From Labilibacter marinus (GTDB lineage: Bacteria > Bacteroidota > Bacteroidia > Bacteroidales > Marinilabiliaceae): a stretch of DNA of 64,000 nt. Both the position numbers and the translations under genes were made by a program. Positions 7,880-18,195 of this stretch are shown in pieces. Numbering within the stretch: the stretch's first letter is position 1; the number at the start of each line of letters is the position of its first letter. The notes under the pieces are model-generated. The model did no database searches, was not told the origin of the DNA, and saw only the letters and a list, made by a program, of their open reading frames with translations. The DNA is taken from positions 48,940 to 112,939 of the forward strand of contig NZ_LXYE02000046.1 of assembly GCF_001659685.2 (NCBI RefSeq), read 5' to 3'.

Positions 7880-8266
7880 ATGCCAACGATTCAACAGTTA
7901 GTTCGTAAAGGACGCACCAAATTAGTTGAGAAGAGTAAGTCTAGAGCACTAGATGCTTGTCCTCAGCGACGTGGTGTTTGTGTGAGGGTGTACACTACTA
8001 CACCAAAGAAGCCGAATTCGGCGATGAGAAAGGTTGCAAGGGTTCGTTTGACTAATGGAAAAGAAGTGAATGCTTACATTCCAGGAGAAGGACACAACTT
8101 GCAAGAACACTCTATTGTTTTAGTACGCGGAGGAAGAGTAAAAGATCTTCCAGGGGTACGTTATCACTTAGTTCGTGGAGCTTTAGATGCATCAGGAGTT
8201 GAAGGACGTACACAACGTCGTTCTAAGTACGGAACTAAGCGTCCTAAAGACGCAGCTAAGAAGTAA
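7880..8266 (+). CDS. rpsL: 30S ribosomal protein S12
   Basis: S12 sits at the decoding centre and controls reading accuracy. The frame is open from a TTG at 7826, but the family N-terminus [12 protein letters not shown] begins at the ATG at 7880, giving 128 residues. The loop [11 protein letters not shown] carries the lysine found in streptomycin-sensitive strains. First gene of the str operon, whose order here is rpsL-rpsG-fusA-rpsJ. tuf is absent from this position. Confidence 0.97.
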   Translation: MPTIQQLVRKGRTKLVEKSKSRALDACPQRRGVCVRVYTTTPKKPNSAMRKVARVRLTNGKEVNAYIPGEGHNLQEHSIVLVRGGRVKDLPGVRYHLVRGALDASGVEGRTQRRSKYGTKRPKDAAKK

Positions 8267-8328
8267 TTTAATTTTAGTGTTTGACTAATAGTTTTGTTTA
8301 TTGGTAGTTAAAACAAAAGGGTTGAGTA

Positions 8329-8348
8329 AAAAGTAACTTGTTACTTTT
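8329..8348 (+). promoter_or_regulatory. Perfect palindrome between rpsL and rpsG
   Basis: AAAAGTAAC at 8329-8337 and GTTACTTTT at 8340-8348 form a perfect 9-base stem with a 2-base TT spacer, inside the 132-base rpsL-rpsG gap. It could be a hairpin controlling S7 translation (in E. coli S7 binds the S12-S7 intercistronic region) or a protein binding site. It has no good T-tail. Confidence 0.4.
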
Positions 8349-8398
8349 GAAGACACAGAAACATTGACAGCCAATAATAAACTGATAAACAAGAAAGA

Positions 8399-8875
8399 AT
8401 GAGAAAAGGTAGACCAAAGAAGCGAATATTGCTTCCGGATCCAAAGTTTAATGATACTTTGGTAACACAATTTATAAACAACCTAATGTTTGATGGTAAA
8501 AAATCGACTGCTTATGGTATTTTTTACGATGCATTAGACCGCATGGCTGAAAAAGCTGAAAAAGAAGGGAAACCTGCTTTAGAGATGTGGAAGAAGAGTT
8601 TAGAAAACATCACTCCTGCTGTAGAGGTGAAGAGTCGTAGAGTTGGTGGAGCTACTTTCCAGGTTCCAACTGAAATCCGTCCTTCAAGAAAAGTATCTGT
8701 TGCTATGAAGAACTTGATTCTTTTTGCTCGCAAAAGAAGTGGTAAATCAATGGCAGAAAAACTATCTGCTGAAATTGTTGCAGCTTATAACAACGAAGGT
8801 GGTGCCTTCAAGAAAAAAGAAGATATGCACAGGATGGCTGAGGCTAACCGAGCGTTTGCTCATTTTAGGTTCTAA
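8399..8875 (+). CDS. rpsG: 30S ribosomal protein S7
   Basis: S7 nucleates assembly of the 30S head by binding the 3' major domain of 16S rRNA. The 158-residue length and the segments [24 protein letters not shown] and [16 protein letters not shown] are typical. It lies 132 bases after rpsL, an unusually wide gap for this operon that holds a perfect palindrome, and 29 bases before fusA. Confidence 0.97.
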   Translation: MRKGRPKKRILLPDPKFNDTLVTQFINNLMFDGKKSTAYGIFYDALDRMAEKAEKEGKPALEMWKKSLENITPAVEVKSRRVGGATFQVPTEIRPSRKVSVAMKNLILFARKRSGKSMAEKLSAEIVAAYNNEGGAFKKKEDMHRMAEANRAFAHFRF

Positions 8876-8904
8876 TCATCTAATCTTTTAAGGAAATAAA
8901 TAAA

Positions 8905-11013
8905 ATGGGAAATACAGATTTAAAATACACCAGAAATATCGGTATCATGGCGCATATCGATGCAGGTAAAACCACTACTACAGAGCGTATTCTGTTTTAT
9001 ACTGGTATTACTCATAAAATTGGTGAAGTTCACGATGGTGCTGCTACCATGGACTGGATGGAGCAAGAGCAAGAAAGAGGTATTACAATTACTTCTGCTG
9101 CTGTTACAACCAACTGGAACTACAATGACGAATCGTATAAGATTAACATTATCGATACCCCTGGTCACGTTGACTTTACTGTAGAGGTAGAGCGTTCTTT
9201 AAGGGTGTTAGATGGTACTGTTGCCTTATTCTGTGCTGTAAGTGGTGTTGAGCCACAGTCTGAAACTGTATGGAGACAAGCCGATAAATACGGTGTGCCT
9301 CGTATAGCTTTCGTAAATAAAATGGACCGTTCAGGTGCTAACTTTTTAGAAGTTGTTCGTCAGATTAGAGAGATGTTAGGAGCTAATCCTATTCCTCTTC
9401 AAATTCCTATTGGAGCTGAAGACGATTTTGAAGGAGTTATCGACTTAATCGAAAATAAAGAGGTTGTTTGGTTTGACGATGCTCAAATGGGATCTCGTTA
9501 CGAACTAAGAGAAGTTCGTGAAAGTTTAGTAGAGGAAGCAAAAGAGTGGAGAGATAAGTTAGTAGAGGCCGTTGCTGAATCTAACGAAGAGTTAATGGAG
9601 CGTTATTTTGAAGATCCAGAATCTATTACAAAAGAGGAGATGTTAGACGCAATTCGTGTTGCTACTATCAATCAATCGATTACTCCTGTTATGTGTGGGT
9701 CTGCATTTAAAAATAAAGGTGTTCAGCGTTTATTAGATGCTGTTATTACCTTCTTACCTTCACCTAATGATATACCTGCAATTACAGGTACTGATGAAGA
9801 TGGAGAGCCAGCTTCTAGACCGCATGATGTAAATGCACCATTTTCTGCATTAGCATTTAAAATTGCTACTGACCCATTCGTAGGTCGTTTAGCATTTATG
9901 CGTATCTACTCTGGTAAATTAGAGGCAGGTTCTTATGCTTTAAATACTCGTACAGGTAAAAAAGAGCGTATCTCTCGTTTATATCAAATGAAATCTAACA
10001 AGCAGTTACCGCAAGATGTAATCGAAGCTGGTGATATTTGTGCAGGTGTTGGTTTCAAAGATATCCGTACTGGAGATTCACTTTGTGATGAGAAAAACCC
10101 AATTACTTTGGAGTCTATGGATTTTCCAGATCCAGTAATCGGTGTGGCTGTTGAGCCTAAGTCTCAAAAGGATATGGATAAAATGGGTATTGCTCTTCAG
10201 AAATTAGCTGAAGAAGATCCAACATTCCGTGTTCAAACTGACGAAGATAGTGGTCAAACGGTAATTAGCGGTATGGGTGAGCTTCACCTTGAAATTATCG
10301 TTGATCGTTTGAAACGTGAGTTTAAAGTTGAGTGTAACCAAGGTCGTCCTCAGGTAACATATAAGGAAGCTATTACGCAAACTGTTGATCATCGTGAGGT
10401 GTTTAAAAAGCAGTCTGGTGGTCGTGGTAAGTTTGCCGATATTGTGGTAACTATAGGTCCTGGAGAAGAAGGAAAAGATGGTCTTGAGTTTGTCAACCAA
10501 GTAAAAGGAGGTAATGTTCCTAAAGAATTTATTCCTTCAGTAGAAAAGGGTATCAAAGAAGCCATGTTAAATGGTGTGTTAGCAGGTTTTGTTGTTGACA
10601 GTCTTAAAGTAACCCTTTTAGATGGTTCTTTCCACCCAGTGGATTCTGACCAGTTATCTTTTGAGATCGCGGGTCGTCAAGCTTTTAAAGCTGCGTGTGC
10701 TAAAGCTAAGCCAATTCTTCTTGAGCCAATCATGAAGGTAGAAGTTGTAACTCCAGAGGAGTATATGGGTGATATCATTGGTGACTTGAACAAACGTCGT
10801 GGTCAAGTAGAAGGTATGGAATCTAAAGCTGCTGCTCGTGTAGTAAAAGCTAAAGTGCCTTTAGCCGAAATGTTTGGATATGTAACAGTTTTACGTACTA
10901 TTTCATCGGGTCGAGCAACTTCTTCAATGGTGTTTTCGCACTTCGAAGGAGTTTCTAAGTCTATCGCGCAGGAAGTAGTTAAGGAAGCTGAAGGAAAAGT
11001 TGAATTATTATAA
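8905..11013 (+). CDS. fusA: Elongation factor G
   Basis: EF-G is the GTPase that moves tRNAs and mRNA through the ribosome after each peptide bond. The 702-residue protein has the five-domain length. The P-loop AHIDAGKTT is at residues 16-24, DTPGHVDF near 90 and NKMD near 144. The C-terminal segment [11 protein letters not shown] is in the domain V region. It sits between rpsG and rpsJ and is separated from rpsJ by only 12 bases, so it belongs to the same transcript. Confidence 0.97.
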   Translation: MGNTDLKYTRNIGIMAHIDAGKTTTTERILFYTGITHKIGEVHDGAATMDWMEQEQERGITITSAAVTTNWNYNDESYKINIIDTPGHVDFTVEVERSLRVLDGTVALFCAVSGVEPQSETVWRQADKYGVPRIAFVNKMDRSGANFLEVVRQIREMLGANPIPLQIPIGAEDDFEGVIDLIENKEVVWFDDAQMGSRYELREVRESLVEEAKEWRDKLVEAVAESNEELMERYFEDPESITKEEMLDAIRVATINQSITPVMCGSAFKNKGVQRLLDAVITFLPSPNDIPAITGTDEDGEPASRPHDVNAPFSALAFKIATDPFVGRLAFMRIYSGKLEAGSYALNTRTGKKERISRLYQMKSNKQLPQDVIEAGDICAGVGFKDIRTGDSLCDEKNPITLESMDFPDPVIGVAVEPKSQKDMDKMGIALQKLAEEDPTFRVQTDEDSGQTVISGMGELHLEIIVDRLKREFKVECNQGRPQVTYKEAITQTVDHREVFKKQSGGRGKFADIVVTIGPGEEGKDGLEFVNQVKGGNVPKEFIPSVEKGIKEAMLNGVLAGFVVDSLKVTLLDGSFHPVDSDQLSFEIAGRQAFKAACAKAKPILLEPIMKVEVVTPEEYMGDIIGDLNKRRGQVEGMESKAAARVVKAKVPLAEMFGYVTVLRTISSGRATSSMVFSHFEGVSKSIAQEVVKEAEGKVELL

Positions 11014-11025
11014 TAAGATCTCAAG

Positions 11026-11331
11026 ATGAGTCAGAAAATAAGAATCAAATTAAAATCTTACGATCATAACTTAGTTGATAAATCAGCTGAGAAAATCGTT
11101 AAGACAGTAAAAACTACTGGAGCCGTAGTAAGCGGTCCTATTCCACTTCCTACTCATAAAAGAGTATTTACAGTGTTGCGTTCAACATTTGTAAACAAGA
11201 AGTCGAGAGAGCAATTCCAACTTTCATCTTATAAGCGTTTAATCGATATCTATAGCTCTACTGCTAAAACTATCGATGCTTTAATGAAGTTAGAGTTACC
11301 TAGTGGAGTAGAAGTAGAGATCAAAGTTTGA
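11026..11331 (+). CDS. rpsJ: 30S ribosomal protein S10
   Basis: S10 belongs to the 30S head and in other bacteria also pairs with NusB in antitermination. The 101-residue protein shows [13 protein letters not shown] at the N-terminus and [17 protein letters not shown] in the central loop, both family hallmarks. It joins the str genes directly to the S10 operon, and a leader-like gap with a stem-loop follows before rplC. Confidence 0.97.
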   Translation: MSQKIRIKLKSYDHNLVDKSAEKIVKTVKTTGAVVSGPIPLPTHKRVFTVLRSTFVNKKSREQFQLSSYKRLIDIYSSTAKTIDALMKLELPSGVEVEIKV

Positions 11332-11350
11332 TAAAAAGAAAACAAATAAG

Positions 11351-11389
11351 TTCCAGCAGTTTGTGAGCCGAAACTTCGAGCTGTTGGAA
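11351..11389 (+). promoter_or_regulatory. Stem-loop in the rpsJ-rplC leader
   Basis: TTCCAGCAG (11351-11359) pairs with CTGTTGGAA (11381-11389) with one G-T pair, enclosing a 21-base loop, in the 88-base gap before rplC. The position suits a ribosomal-protein autoregulatory leader, for example for L4 encoded just downstream. The regulator is not shown by the sequence. Confidence 0.45.
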
Positions 11390-11419
11390 TCGATTATTTA
11401 ATATTAAATTTTTGTAATA

Positions 11420-12037
11420 ATGCCAGGATTAATTGGAAAGAAAATCGGAATGACTTCCGTTTTCAGTGCCGATGGGAAAAACATTCCATGCACTGTTATC
11501 GAAGCTGGCCCATGCTTAGTTACGCAGGTTAAAACTGTTGAAACTGATGGCTATGAGGCTGTACAGCTGGCGTTCGACGAAAAGAGGGAAAAGAGCACTT
11601 CTAAAGCAGAGGCAGGTCACTTTAAAAAAGCTGGCGTAACTCCAAAAAGAAGCGTTGTTGAATTCAAAGGTTTCGAACAAGAATTGAATTTAGGAGACGA
11701 AGTAACTGTTGACATCTTCGCAGAAGATAGTTTTGTTGACGTTACAGGTACTTCAAAAGGAAAAGGATTTCAAGGGGTTGTAAAACGTCATGGTTTTGCA
11801 GGTGTTGGTGGTGCTACTCATGGTCAGCATAACCGTCTAAGAGCTCCCGGTTCTATTGGTGCTGCTTCTTACCCAGCTCGTGTATTTAAAGGCATGAGAA
11901 TGGCAGGAAGAATGGGTGGCGATAGAGTAATGATCGAAAGCCTTAAAGTTTTAAAAGTAGTTCCAGAAAGTAACCTTATTATTGTTAAGGGTTCTGTTCC
12001 AGGAGCAAAAGGTTCATATGTAATTGTTGAAATGTAA
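11420..12037 (+). CDS. rplC: 50S ribosomal protein L3
   Basis: L3 binds near the 3' end of 23S rRNA and is one of the first proteins to assemble. The 205-residue chain starts [12 protein letters not shown] and holds the segment [17 protein letters not shown], containing the glutamine that is methylated in E. coli. Its stop codon overlaps the rplD start by one base. Confidence 0.97.
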   Translation: MPGLIGKKIGMTSVFSADGKNIPCTVIEAGPCLVTQVKTVETDGYEAVQLAFDEKREKSTSKAEAGHFKKAGVTPKRSVVEFKGFEQELNLGDEVTVDIFAEDSFVDVTGTSKGKGFQGVVKRHGFAGVGGATHGQHNRLRAPGSIGAASYPARVFKGMRMAGRMGGDRVMIESLKVLKVVPESNLIIVKGSVPGAKGSYVIVEM

Positions 12038-12657
12038 TGGAACTAAAAGTATTAAGCATAACAGGAGAAGAGACCGGAAAAACTGTTGAATTAGCAGACG
12101 CTGTTTTCGGTATTGAGCCCAATGATCATGCTATCTATCTTGATGTAAAACAGTTCCTTGCAAATCAACGTCAAGGAACCCATAAGTCAAAAGAAAGAGC
12201 AGAGATCACTGGAAGTACTCGCAAGATTAAAAAACAAAAGGGTACTGGTACAGCACGTGCAGGTAGCATCAAATCTGGTGTTTTCCGTGGTGGAGGTCGT
12301 ATTTTCGGTCCACGCCCACGTAACTATGGATTTAAGTTAAACAAAAAGTTAAAAGAGCTTGCTCGTAAGTCTGCTTTATCATATAAAGCAAAGACTGGTA
12401 GCATTATCATTGTTGAAGATTTCAACATGGAAGCTCCAAAAACTAAAGAGTTTTCTCAAATTCAAAAGAGTCTGAAAGTAGACGGAAAACGTTCGTTAGT
12501 TGTTTTAAACGAAGCTAACAAAAACGTTTACCTTGCTTCAAGAAATATTCCAAAATCGGAAGTAGTAACATTAGCTGAATTGAATACTTATAGTATTATG
12601 AAGGCCGGAGCATTAGTTCTAGTTGAAAGTTCAGTTGAAGGATTAGGTAATCTTTAA
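12037..12657 (+). CDS. rplD: 50S ribosomal protein L4
   Basis: L4 lines the exit tunnel with an extended loop and in E. coli represses the S10 operon. At 206 residues it has the usual length. The tunnel-loop region is recognisable as [13 protein letters not shown] followed by [15 protein letters not shown]. It is coupled to rplC by a one-base TAATG overlap. Confidence 0.97.
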   Translation: MELKVLSITGEETGKTVELADAVFGIEPNDHAIYLDVKQFLANQRQGTHKSKERAEITGSTRKIKKQKGTGTARAGSIKSGVFRGGGRIFGPRPRNYGFKLNKKLKELARKSALSYKAKTGSIIIVEDFNMEAPKTKEFSQIQKSLKVDGKRSLVVLNEANKNVYLASRNIPKSEVVTLAELNTYSIMKAGALVLVESSVEGLGNL

Positions 12658-12681
12658 TTTAAAGCTTAAGGAGATTTAGAA

Positions 12682-12972
12682 ATGCAAATATTAATTAAGC
12701 CAATAGTTACTGAAAAACTCAACGAAGTAAGCGAAAAGCTAAATAGTTTTGGTTTTGTTGTAAACAAAAACGCTAACAAACTACAGATTAAAAAAGCGGT
12801 TGAGGAAATGTACAACGTAACTGTTGATAGAGTAAACACTATGAACTATGCCGGCAAAGTAAAAAGCCGTTATACTAAAAGTGGTGTGCAGGTAGGTAAA
12901 ACTGCTGCTTACAAAAAGGCAATTGTTACCTTGGCAGAAGGAGAAAAGATTGATTTTTATAGCAATATTTAA
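12682..12972 (+). CDS. rplW: 50S ribosomal protein L23
   Basis: L23 lies at the tunnel exit and docks trigger factor and signal recognition particle. It is 96 residues, starting [15 protein letters not shown]. An AAGGAG sequence sits about 10 bases before the ATG, one of few Shine-Dalgarno-like sites in this operon. rplB follows after 5 bases. Confidence 0.97.
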   Translation: MQILIKPIVTEKLNEVSEKLNSFGFVVNKNANKLQIKKAVEEMYNVTVDRVNTMNYAGKVKSRYTKSGVQVGKTAAYKKAIVTLAEGEKIDFYSNI

Positions 12973-12977
12973 TTAAA

Positions 12978-13802
12978 ATGGCAGTAAGAAAGCTAAAGCC
13001 CACAACACCGGGGCAGAGACACAAAGTTATTGGTGCATTTGATACGATTACCTCAAGTACACCAGAAAAGTCCTTACTGGAGCCCATAAAAAAATCCGGA
13101 GGTAGAAATAACACCGGAAAAATGACCATGCGAAACATGGGGGGTGGACATAAGAGACGTTACAGGGTAATCGATTTCAAGAGAAATAAAGACGGTGTTG
13201 CAGCTAGGGTTGAGTCAATTCAATATGACCCAAACCGAAGTGCACGTATTGCATTATTAGTTTATGCTGATGGTGCAAAAAGTTACATTCTCGCTCCTAA
13301 TGGATTAGAAGTCGGTCAAACAGTGCAATCAGGAGAAGGCGTAAGCCCAGAACTTGGAAACACGTTAACCCTTAAAGAGATCCCTCTGGGAACGATCATC
13401 CACAATATTGAGTTACGCCCTGGACAGGGTGGAATTATGGCACGTAGTGCTGGTACATTTGCTCAATTGGCTGCTCGTGACGGAAAATTTGCCGTGATTA
13501 AATTACCTTCTGGTGAAACTAGAATGATCTTAATTACTTGTCGTGCTACTATTGGTGCGGTTGGTAACTCAGACCACGCGCTTGAAAGATCTGGTAAAGC
13601 AGGTCGCTCACGTTGGTTAGGTCGTCGTCCAAGAGTTCGTGGTGTTGCCATGAACCCAGTAGATCACCCAATGGGTGGTGGTGAAGGACGTCAGTCTGGA
13701 GGTCATCCAAGATCACGTACGGGTGTATTAGCTAAAGGCTTTAAGACTAGAGATAAGAAAAAAGCTACTAGCAAGTACATTATTGAAAGACGTAAAAAAT
13801 AA
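12978..13802 (+). CDS. rplB: 50S ribosomal protein L2
   Basis: L2 is needed for subunit joining and peptidyl transferase activity. The 274-residue protein carries [13 protein letters not shown], with the universally conserved histidine, and the conserved [17 protein letters not shown] stretch. It has normal length and tight spacing to rplW and rpsS. Confidence 0.97.
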   Translation: MAVRKLKPTTPGQRHKVIGAFDTITSSTPEKSLLEPIKKSGGRNNTGKMTMRNMGGGHKRRYRVIDFKRNKDGVAARVESIQYDPNRSARIALLVYADGAKSYILAPNGLEVGQTVQSGEGVSPELGNTLTLKEIPLGTIIHNIELRPGQGGIMARSAGTFAQLAARDGKFAVIKLPSGETRMILITCRATIGAVGNSDHALERSGKAGRSRWLGRRPRVRGVAMNPVDHPMGGGEGRQSGGHPRSRTGVLAKGFKTRDKKKATSKYIIERRKK

Positions 13803-13821
13803 CGTGTAATCAGAAGAAATT

Positions 13822-14091
13822 ATGAGCAGATCACTAAAAAAAGGCCCATTTATCGATTACAAGCTTGAAAACAAAGTTCTAGCCATGAACGATTCAGGTA
13901 AGAAATCCGTTATCAAAACTTGGGCAAGAGCATCAATGGTATCTCCTGATTTTGTAGGGCATACTATTGCAGTGCACAACGGAAATAAATTTATTCCTGT
14001 TTACGTGACCGAAAATATGGTAGGTCACAAGTTAGGCGAGTTTTCACCAACACGTACCTATAGAGGTCACGGTGGTAACAAAAAACGCTAA
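13822..14091 (+). CDS. rpsS: 30S ribosomal protein S19
   Basis: S19 is in the 30S head and contacts S13 and the intersubunit bridges. The 89-residue protein begins [15 protein letters not shown] and ends with the family segment [15 protein letters not shown]. Its position between rplB and rplV is the standard S10 operon order. Confidence 0.97.
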   Translation: MSRSLKKGPFIDYKLENKVLAMNDSGKKSVIKTWARASMVSPDFVGHTIAVHNGNKFIPVYVTENMVGHKLGEFSPTRTYRGHGGNKKR

Positions 14092-14127
14092 CCTAACTTT
14101 AAAGTAACTTAATAAAGAGAATTAAAA

Positions 14128-14550
14128 ATGGGTGCTAGAAAAAGACTCAGAGCAGAACAAAATAAGGAAGCAAAAAAGCAAGTAAGCTTTGCTTCACTTC
14201 GCAATGTGCCTACTTCTCCGCGTAAGATGCGCCTGGTTGCAGATATGATTAGAGGTAAAGAGGTAAATTTAGCTCTTGACTTATTGAAGTATTCTCCAAA
14301 AGAAGCTTCACGTAGAGTTGAGAAATTACTTCTTTCCGCTATTGCAAACTGGAAAGAGAAGAACGAAGGGGTACGCATGGAAGATGCAAATCTTGTAGTA
14401 AAATCAATTAACGTTGACTCTGCAAGAATTTTGAAAAGATTGAGACCAGCTCCGCAAGGACGTGCTCACCGCATCAGAAAAAGATCGAACCATGTAACCA
14501 TTTATATTGATAGCAACGTTGGTAACCAAGAAGAAATAAAAGTTAGCTAG
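14128..14550 (+). CDS. rplV: 50S ribosomal protein L22
   Basis: L22 extends a hairpin into the exit tunnel opposite L4. The hairpin region reads [21 protein letters not shown]. The protein has 140 residues against about 110 in E. coli. Extra residues lie at the N-terminus ([17 protein letters not shown]) and at the C-terminus. The gene abuts rpsC with no gap. Confidence 0.96.
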   Translation: MGARKRLRAEQNKEAKKQVSFASLRNVPTSPRKMRLVADMIRGKEVNLALDLLKYSPKEASRRVEKLLLSAIANWKEKNEGVRMEDANLVVKSINVDSARILKRLRPAPQGRAHRIRKRSNHVTIYIDSNVGNQEEIKVS

Positions 14551-15255
14551 ATGGGACAAAAAGTAAATCCAATAAGTAACAGATTAGGTATCATCAAAGG
14601 ATGGGACTCTAATTGGTTTGGCGGAAAGAATTACGGAGATAAGTTATTAGAAGATACTAAAATCCGTAAATACCTTAATGTACGTTTAGCCAAAGCTAGT
14701 ATTTCAAGAATTATTATCGAACGTACACTTAAGCTGATAACGATTACGGTACACACAGCTCGTCCTGGTATCATTATCGGTAAAGGTGGCCAAGAGGTTG
14801 ATAAGCTAAAAGAAGAGTTGAAAAAGATCACCGATAAGGAGGTTCAAATCAACATTTTTGAAGTGAAAAGACCAGAATTAGATGCCATTATTGTAGCCAA
14901 TAATATCGCTCGTCAGTTAGAAGGCCGTATCGCTTTCAGACGTGCAATAAAAATGTCTATAGCTTCAACCATGAGAATGGGTGCAGAAGGTATCAAAATT
15001 CAAGTTTCAGGTCGTTTGAACGGTGCAGAAATGGCCAGATCGGAAATGTATAAAGAAGGAAGAACTCCACTTCATACGTTCCGTGCAAATATCGATTACG
15101 CTCAGGCAGAAGCGCTAACCAAAACAGGTTTGCTAGGTATCAAAGTTTGGATTTGTAAAGGAGAGATTTACGGTAAACCGGATCTTTCACCAAACTTCGC
15201 TACAGAAAAAGGCGGAAACCGTAAAGGTGGCAACTTCAAGAAGAGAAGAAAGTAA
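14551..15255 (+). CDS. rpsC: 30S ribosomal protein S3
   Basis: S3 guards the mRNA entry channel with S4 and S5. The 234-residue chain has the KH-domain loop IIGKGGQEV near residue 76 and a basic glycine-rich C-terminal tail ([15 protein letters not shown]). The start codon directly follows the rplV stop, so the two are translationally coupled. Confidence 0.97.
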   Translation: MGQKVNPISNRLGIIKGWDSNWFGGKNYGDKLLEDTKIRKYLNVRLAKASISRIIIERTLKLITITVHTARPGIIIGKGGQEVDKLKEELKKITDKEVQINIFEVKRPELDAIIVANNIARQLEGRIAFRRAIKMSIASTMRMGAEGIKIQVSGRLNGAEMARSEMYKEGRTPLHTFRANIDYAQAEALTKTGLLGIKVWICKGEIYGKPDLSPNFATEKGGNRKGGNFKKRRK

Positions 15256-15284
15256 TCATCAGCTAATGTAAATGAGTTAGAAAG

Positions 15285-15713
15285 ATGTTACAACCAAAGA
15301 AAGTAAAATACAGAAGAAGGCAGAAAGGTAGAATGAAAGGCGACGCTCAACGTGGCGCGCAACTAGCATTCGGATCTTTCGGTATTAAGGCCTTACAAAG
15401 TAAATGGCTTACCGGACGTCAAATCGAGGCAGCTCGTATTGCGGTAACCCGTTACATGCAACGTCAAGGACAAATCTGGATTAGAGTATTTCCTGATAAG
15501 CCAATTACCAAGAAACCTGCAGAGGTTCGTATGGGTAAAGGTAAAGGTAGCCCAGAAGGATTTGTAGCTCCTGTTACTCCAGGAAGAATCATTATTGAAT
15601 GTGATGGAGTACCATACGAAACGGCAAAAGAAGCATTGCGATTAGCAGCGCAAAAATTGCCTATTACGACTAAATTCGTTGTAAGACGTGACTTTGTTGA
15701 ATCTAAAGCATAA
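15285..15713 (+). CDS. rplP: 50S ribosomal protein L16
   Basis: L16 organises the A-site side of the large subunit. The 142-residue protein starts [19 protein letters not shown] and includes [19 protein letters not shown] and [13 protein letters not shown], all typical. Eight bases separate it from rpmC. Confidence 0.97.
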   Translation: MLQPKKVKYRRRQKGRMKGDAQRGAQLAFGSFGIKALQSKWLTGRQIEAARIAVTRYMQRQGQIWIRVFPDKPITKKPAEVRMGKGKGSPEGFVAPVTPGRIIIECDGVPYETAKEALRLAAQKLPITTKFVVRRDFVESKA

Positions 15714-15721
15714 GAAGTAAG

Positions 15722-15919
15722 ATGAAAGTATCAGAAATTAATGAAATGGCGATCAATGAGATCATCGAGAAGATTGATACCGAGCGTGCAGAGCTTATTC
15801 GTTTAGAACTCAATCATAGTATATCTCCATTGGAAAATCCTTTGCAGATTCGCGACTTACGCAGAAACATTGCGAGATTGCAAACTATTTTGCGTCAAAA
15901 GCAATTAACCGAAAAATAG
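15722..15919 (+). CDS. rpmC: 50S ribosomal protein L29
   Basis: L29 forms a two-helix hairpin near the tunnel exit beside L23. The 65-residue protein begins [14 protein letters not shown] and has the conserved [17 protein letters not shown] helix. Spacing to rpsQ is 7 bases. Confidence 0.96.
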   Translation: MKVSEINEMAINEIIEKIDTERAELIRLELNHSISPLENPLQIRDLRRNIARLQTILRQKQLTEK

Positions 15920-15926
15920 TTTAGTA

Positions 15927-16184
15927 ATGGAAAAGAGAAACTTAAGAAAAGAACGTATCGGTATCGTTGCTAGCAGCAAAATGGATAAGTCTATTGTGGT
16001 TGCTGTTGAGGTTCGTGAGAAACACCCTATTTACGGTAAATTCGTGAAGAAGACAGCAAAGTTTCACGCTCATGATGAGAAAAACGACTGCAACGCTGGT
16101 GATACAGTGAAAATTATGGAAACTCGCCCTTTGAGTAAAACAAAGCGTTGGCGATTAGTAGAAATTATCGATAGAGCTAAGTAA
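15927..16184 (+). CDS. rpsQ: 30S ribosomal protein S17
   Basis: S17 is a primary binder of 16S rRNA helices 7 and 11 with an OB fold. The 85-residue sequence has [21 protein letters not shown] and the C-terminal [17 protein letters not shown], both family signatures. Confidence 0.97.
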   Translation: MEKRNLRKERIGIVASSKMDKSIVVAVEVREKHPIYGKFVKKTAKFHAHDEKNDCNAGDTVKIMETRPLSKTKRWRLVEIIDRAK

Positions 16185-16186
16185 TC

Positions 16187-16552
16187 ATGATACAACAAGA
16201 ATCCAGATTGGCTGTTGCCGATAATAGTGGTGCCAAAGAAGTACTCTGCATCAGAGTACTTGGCGGTACTAAAAAAAGATACGCTACCATAGGTGATCGT
16301 ATTGTTGTAACGGTAAAAAGTTCACTTCCTTCAACGGAGATGAAAAAAGGTACTGTTACAACGGCAGTAGTTGTTCGTACAAAAAAAGAAATCAGAAGAG
16401 CCGACGGTTCATATATTCGTTTCGACGAGAATGCATGTGTATTACTAAACCAAGGTGGTGAAATGCGCGGTACTCGTATCTTTGGCCCTGTAGCCAGAGA
16501 GTTACGTGAAGGATACATGAAAATCGTTTCATTGGCTCCTGAGGTGCTATAA
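16187..16552 (+). CDS. rplN: 50S ribosomal protein L14
   Basis: L14 forms an intersubunit bridge with 16S helix 44 and is the docking site of the silencing factor RsfS. The 121-residue chain starts [18 protein letters not shown] and carries [14 protein letters not shown] near the end. It lies two bases after rpsQ. Confidence 0.97.
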   Translation: MIQQESRLAVADNSGAKEVLCIRVLGGTKKRYATIGDRIVVTVKSSLPSTEMKKGTVTTAVVVRTKKEIRRADGSYIRFDENACVLLNQGGEMRGTRIFGPVARELREGYMKIVSLAPEVL

Positions 16553-16572
16553 ATTTTTAATAAAAGATAGCA

Positions 16573-16893
16573 ATGGGAAAGTTACACATTAAAAAAGGCG
16601 ATACAGTAGTTGTTAACGCCGGTGAATATAAAGGACAAGAAGGTAAGGTACTTGAAGTTCTTATTAGTAAGAATAGAGCTATCGTGGAAGGAATTAATAT
16701 GGTGTCTAAACACGCCAAGCCAAATGCTGATAATCCGCAAGGAGGAATCGTTAAGCAAGAGGCTCCAATCCACATCTCTAACTTAAACCTTAAAGATCCT
16801 TCTAACGGTGAGGCAACTCGCGTTGGTCGTCGTAAAAACGAAGAAGGTAAACTAGTAAGGTTTGCTAAAAAATCAGGAGAGGAGATCAAGTAA
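16573..16893 (+). CDS. rplX: 50S ribosomal protein L24
   Basis: L24 is an assembly initiator of the large subunit with a KOW motif. That motif is seen as [20 protein letters not shown] near residues 7-26. It has 106 residues. Its stop overlaps the rplE ATG by one base. Confidence 0.97.
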   Translation: MGKLHIKKGDTVVVNAGEYKGQEGKVLEVLISKNRAIVEGINMVSKHAKPNADNPQGGIVKQEAPIHISNLNLKDPSNGEATRVGRRKNEEGKLVRFAKKSGEEIK

Positions 16894-17444
16894 TGAGCTA
16901 TACACCTAGTTTAAAAACAATGTACAAGGAACAAGTAGTTCCTGCATTGATGAAGGAATTTGATTACAAATCAGTAATGCAAGTTCCGAAATTAGAGAAA
17001 ATTGTTATCAACCAAGGTATCGGTCAAGCAGTGGCGGATAAGAAAATGGTAGATATCGCAATTAAGGAGCTTACCACTATTACAGGTCAAAAAGCTGTTC
17101 CTACTCTTTCAAAGAAAGATGTTTCTAACTTTAAGTTACGTAAAAAAATGCCTATTGGTGTTCGCGTAACGTTAAGACAAGAGAACATGTACGAGTTCTT
17201 AGAGAGATTAATTAGAATCTCTTTACCAAGTGTTCGTGACTTTAAAGGAGTAAGTAGTAAGCTTGATGGACGTGGGAATTATACCTTAGGTATTACAGAG
17301 CAAATCATATTTCCAGAAATAAATATTGACGAAGTTAGTAAGATTTTGGGTATGAATATTACCTTTGTGACCTCTGGAAATACCGATGAAGAAGCTTTTG
17401 CTTTATTAAAGGCTTTCGGGATACCATTTAAAACAAAAAAATAG
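16893..17444 (+). CDS. rplE: 50S ribosomal protein L5
   Basis: L5 binds 5S rRNA in the central protuberance and touches P-site tRNA. The 183-residue protein has [11 protein letters not shown] near 31 and [16 protein letters not shown] near 129, typical of the family. It overlaps rplX by one base and precedes rpsN by 6 bases. Confidence 0.97.
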   Translation: MSYTPSLKTMYKEQVVPALMKEFDYKSVMQVPKLEKIVINQGIGQAVADKKMVDIAIKELTTITGQKAVPTLSKKDVSNFKLRKKMPIGVRVTLRQENMYEFLERLIRISLPSVRDFKGVSSKLDGRGNYTLGITEQIIFPEINIDEVSKILGMNITFVTSGNTDEEAFALLKAFGIPFKTKK

Positions 17445-17450
17445 TTAGAT

Positions 17451-17720
17451 ATGGCCAAGGAATCAATGAAGGCTCGTGAAGTAAAAAGAGCCAAGCTTGT
17501 TGCCAAATACGCTGAAAAAAGAGCGGCATTGAAAGAAGCTGGAGATTATGAAGCATTGCAGAAATTGCCTAAAAATGCTTCACCTGTTCGTATGCACAAC
17601 CGTTGCAAAATTACAGGTCGTCCGAAAGGATATATGAGACAGTTTGGTTTATCCAGAATTCAATTTCGTGAAATGGCTTCTGCAGGTTTAATACCTGGAG
17701 TAAAAAAAGCCAGCTGGTAG
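17451..17720 (+). CDS. rpsN: 30S ribosomal protein S14 (zinc-free long form)
   Basis: S14 belongs to the 30S head near the A site. This is the 89-residue long form with the segment [21 protein letters not shown]. It has a single Cys and so lacks the CxxC...CxxC zinc knuckle of the short form. That matches the zinc-free S4 and L36 in the same operon. Confidence 0.96.
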   Translation: MAKESMKAREVKRAKLVAKYAEKRAALKEAGDYEALQKLPKNASPVRMHNRCKITGRPKGYMRQFGLSRIQFREMASAGLIPGVKKASW

Positions 17721-17783
17721 AAAAATTAGGTTTCAAGTATAAATATTGTCCCGTCATCGGGATTAATTTAAACTTTTTTTAAA

Positions 17784-18179
17784 ATGACAGATCCAATAGC
17801 AGATTTTCTGACCCGAGTCAGAAATGCCATTATGGCAAAACACAAAGTTGTTGAAATTCCTGCATCAAACTTAAAAAAAGAAATGACCAAAGTTCTTTAT
17901 GACAAAGGTTATATCTTAAATTTTAAGTTTATCGAAGATGATAAACAAGGAATTATCAAAATCGCTTTAAAGTATGATGCTCAAACAAAAGTTTCAGCAA
18001 TCAAAACGCTTAAGCGTGTAAGTACACCTGGATTACGTAAGTACGCTGGCTACAAAACTATGCCAAGAGTATTAAACGGTTTAGGTATCGCCATCCTATC
18101 TACTTCTAAAGGTGTTATGACCAATAAAGAAGCTAGAGCTGCTCAAGTAGGTGGTGAGGTTTTATGTTACGTATATTAA
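17784..18179 (+). CDS. rpsH: 30S ribosomal protein S8
   Basis: S8 binds the central domain of 16S rRNA and in E. coli represses the spc operon. The 131-residue protein has [15 protein letters not shown] at the start and the C-terminal signature [21 protein letters not shown] 63-base gap separates it from rpsN. Confidence 0.97.
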   Translation: MTDPIADFLTRVRNAIMAKHKVVEIPASNLKKEMTKVLYDKGYILNFKFIEDDKQGIIKIALKYDAQTKVSAIKTLKRVSTPGLRKYAGYKTMPRVLNGLGIAILSTSKGVMTNKEARAAQVGGEVLCYVY

Positions 18180-18180
18180 T

Positions 18181-18188
18181 AAAGGAGG
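18181..18188 (+). promoter_or_regulatory. Strong Shine-Dalgarno sequence before rplF
   Basis: AAAGGAGG sits 7 bases before the ATG at 18196. It is a near-perfect anti-16S complement, striking in a phylum whose genes mostly lack such sites. It decides the rplF start, because the same frame is open from 18151. Confidence 0.75.
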
Positions 18189-18195
18189 AAACAGT

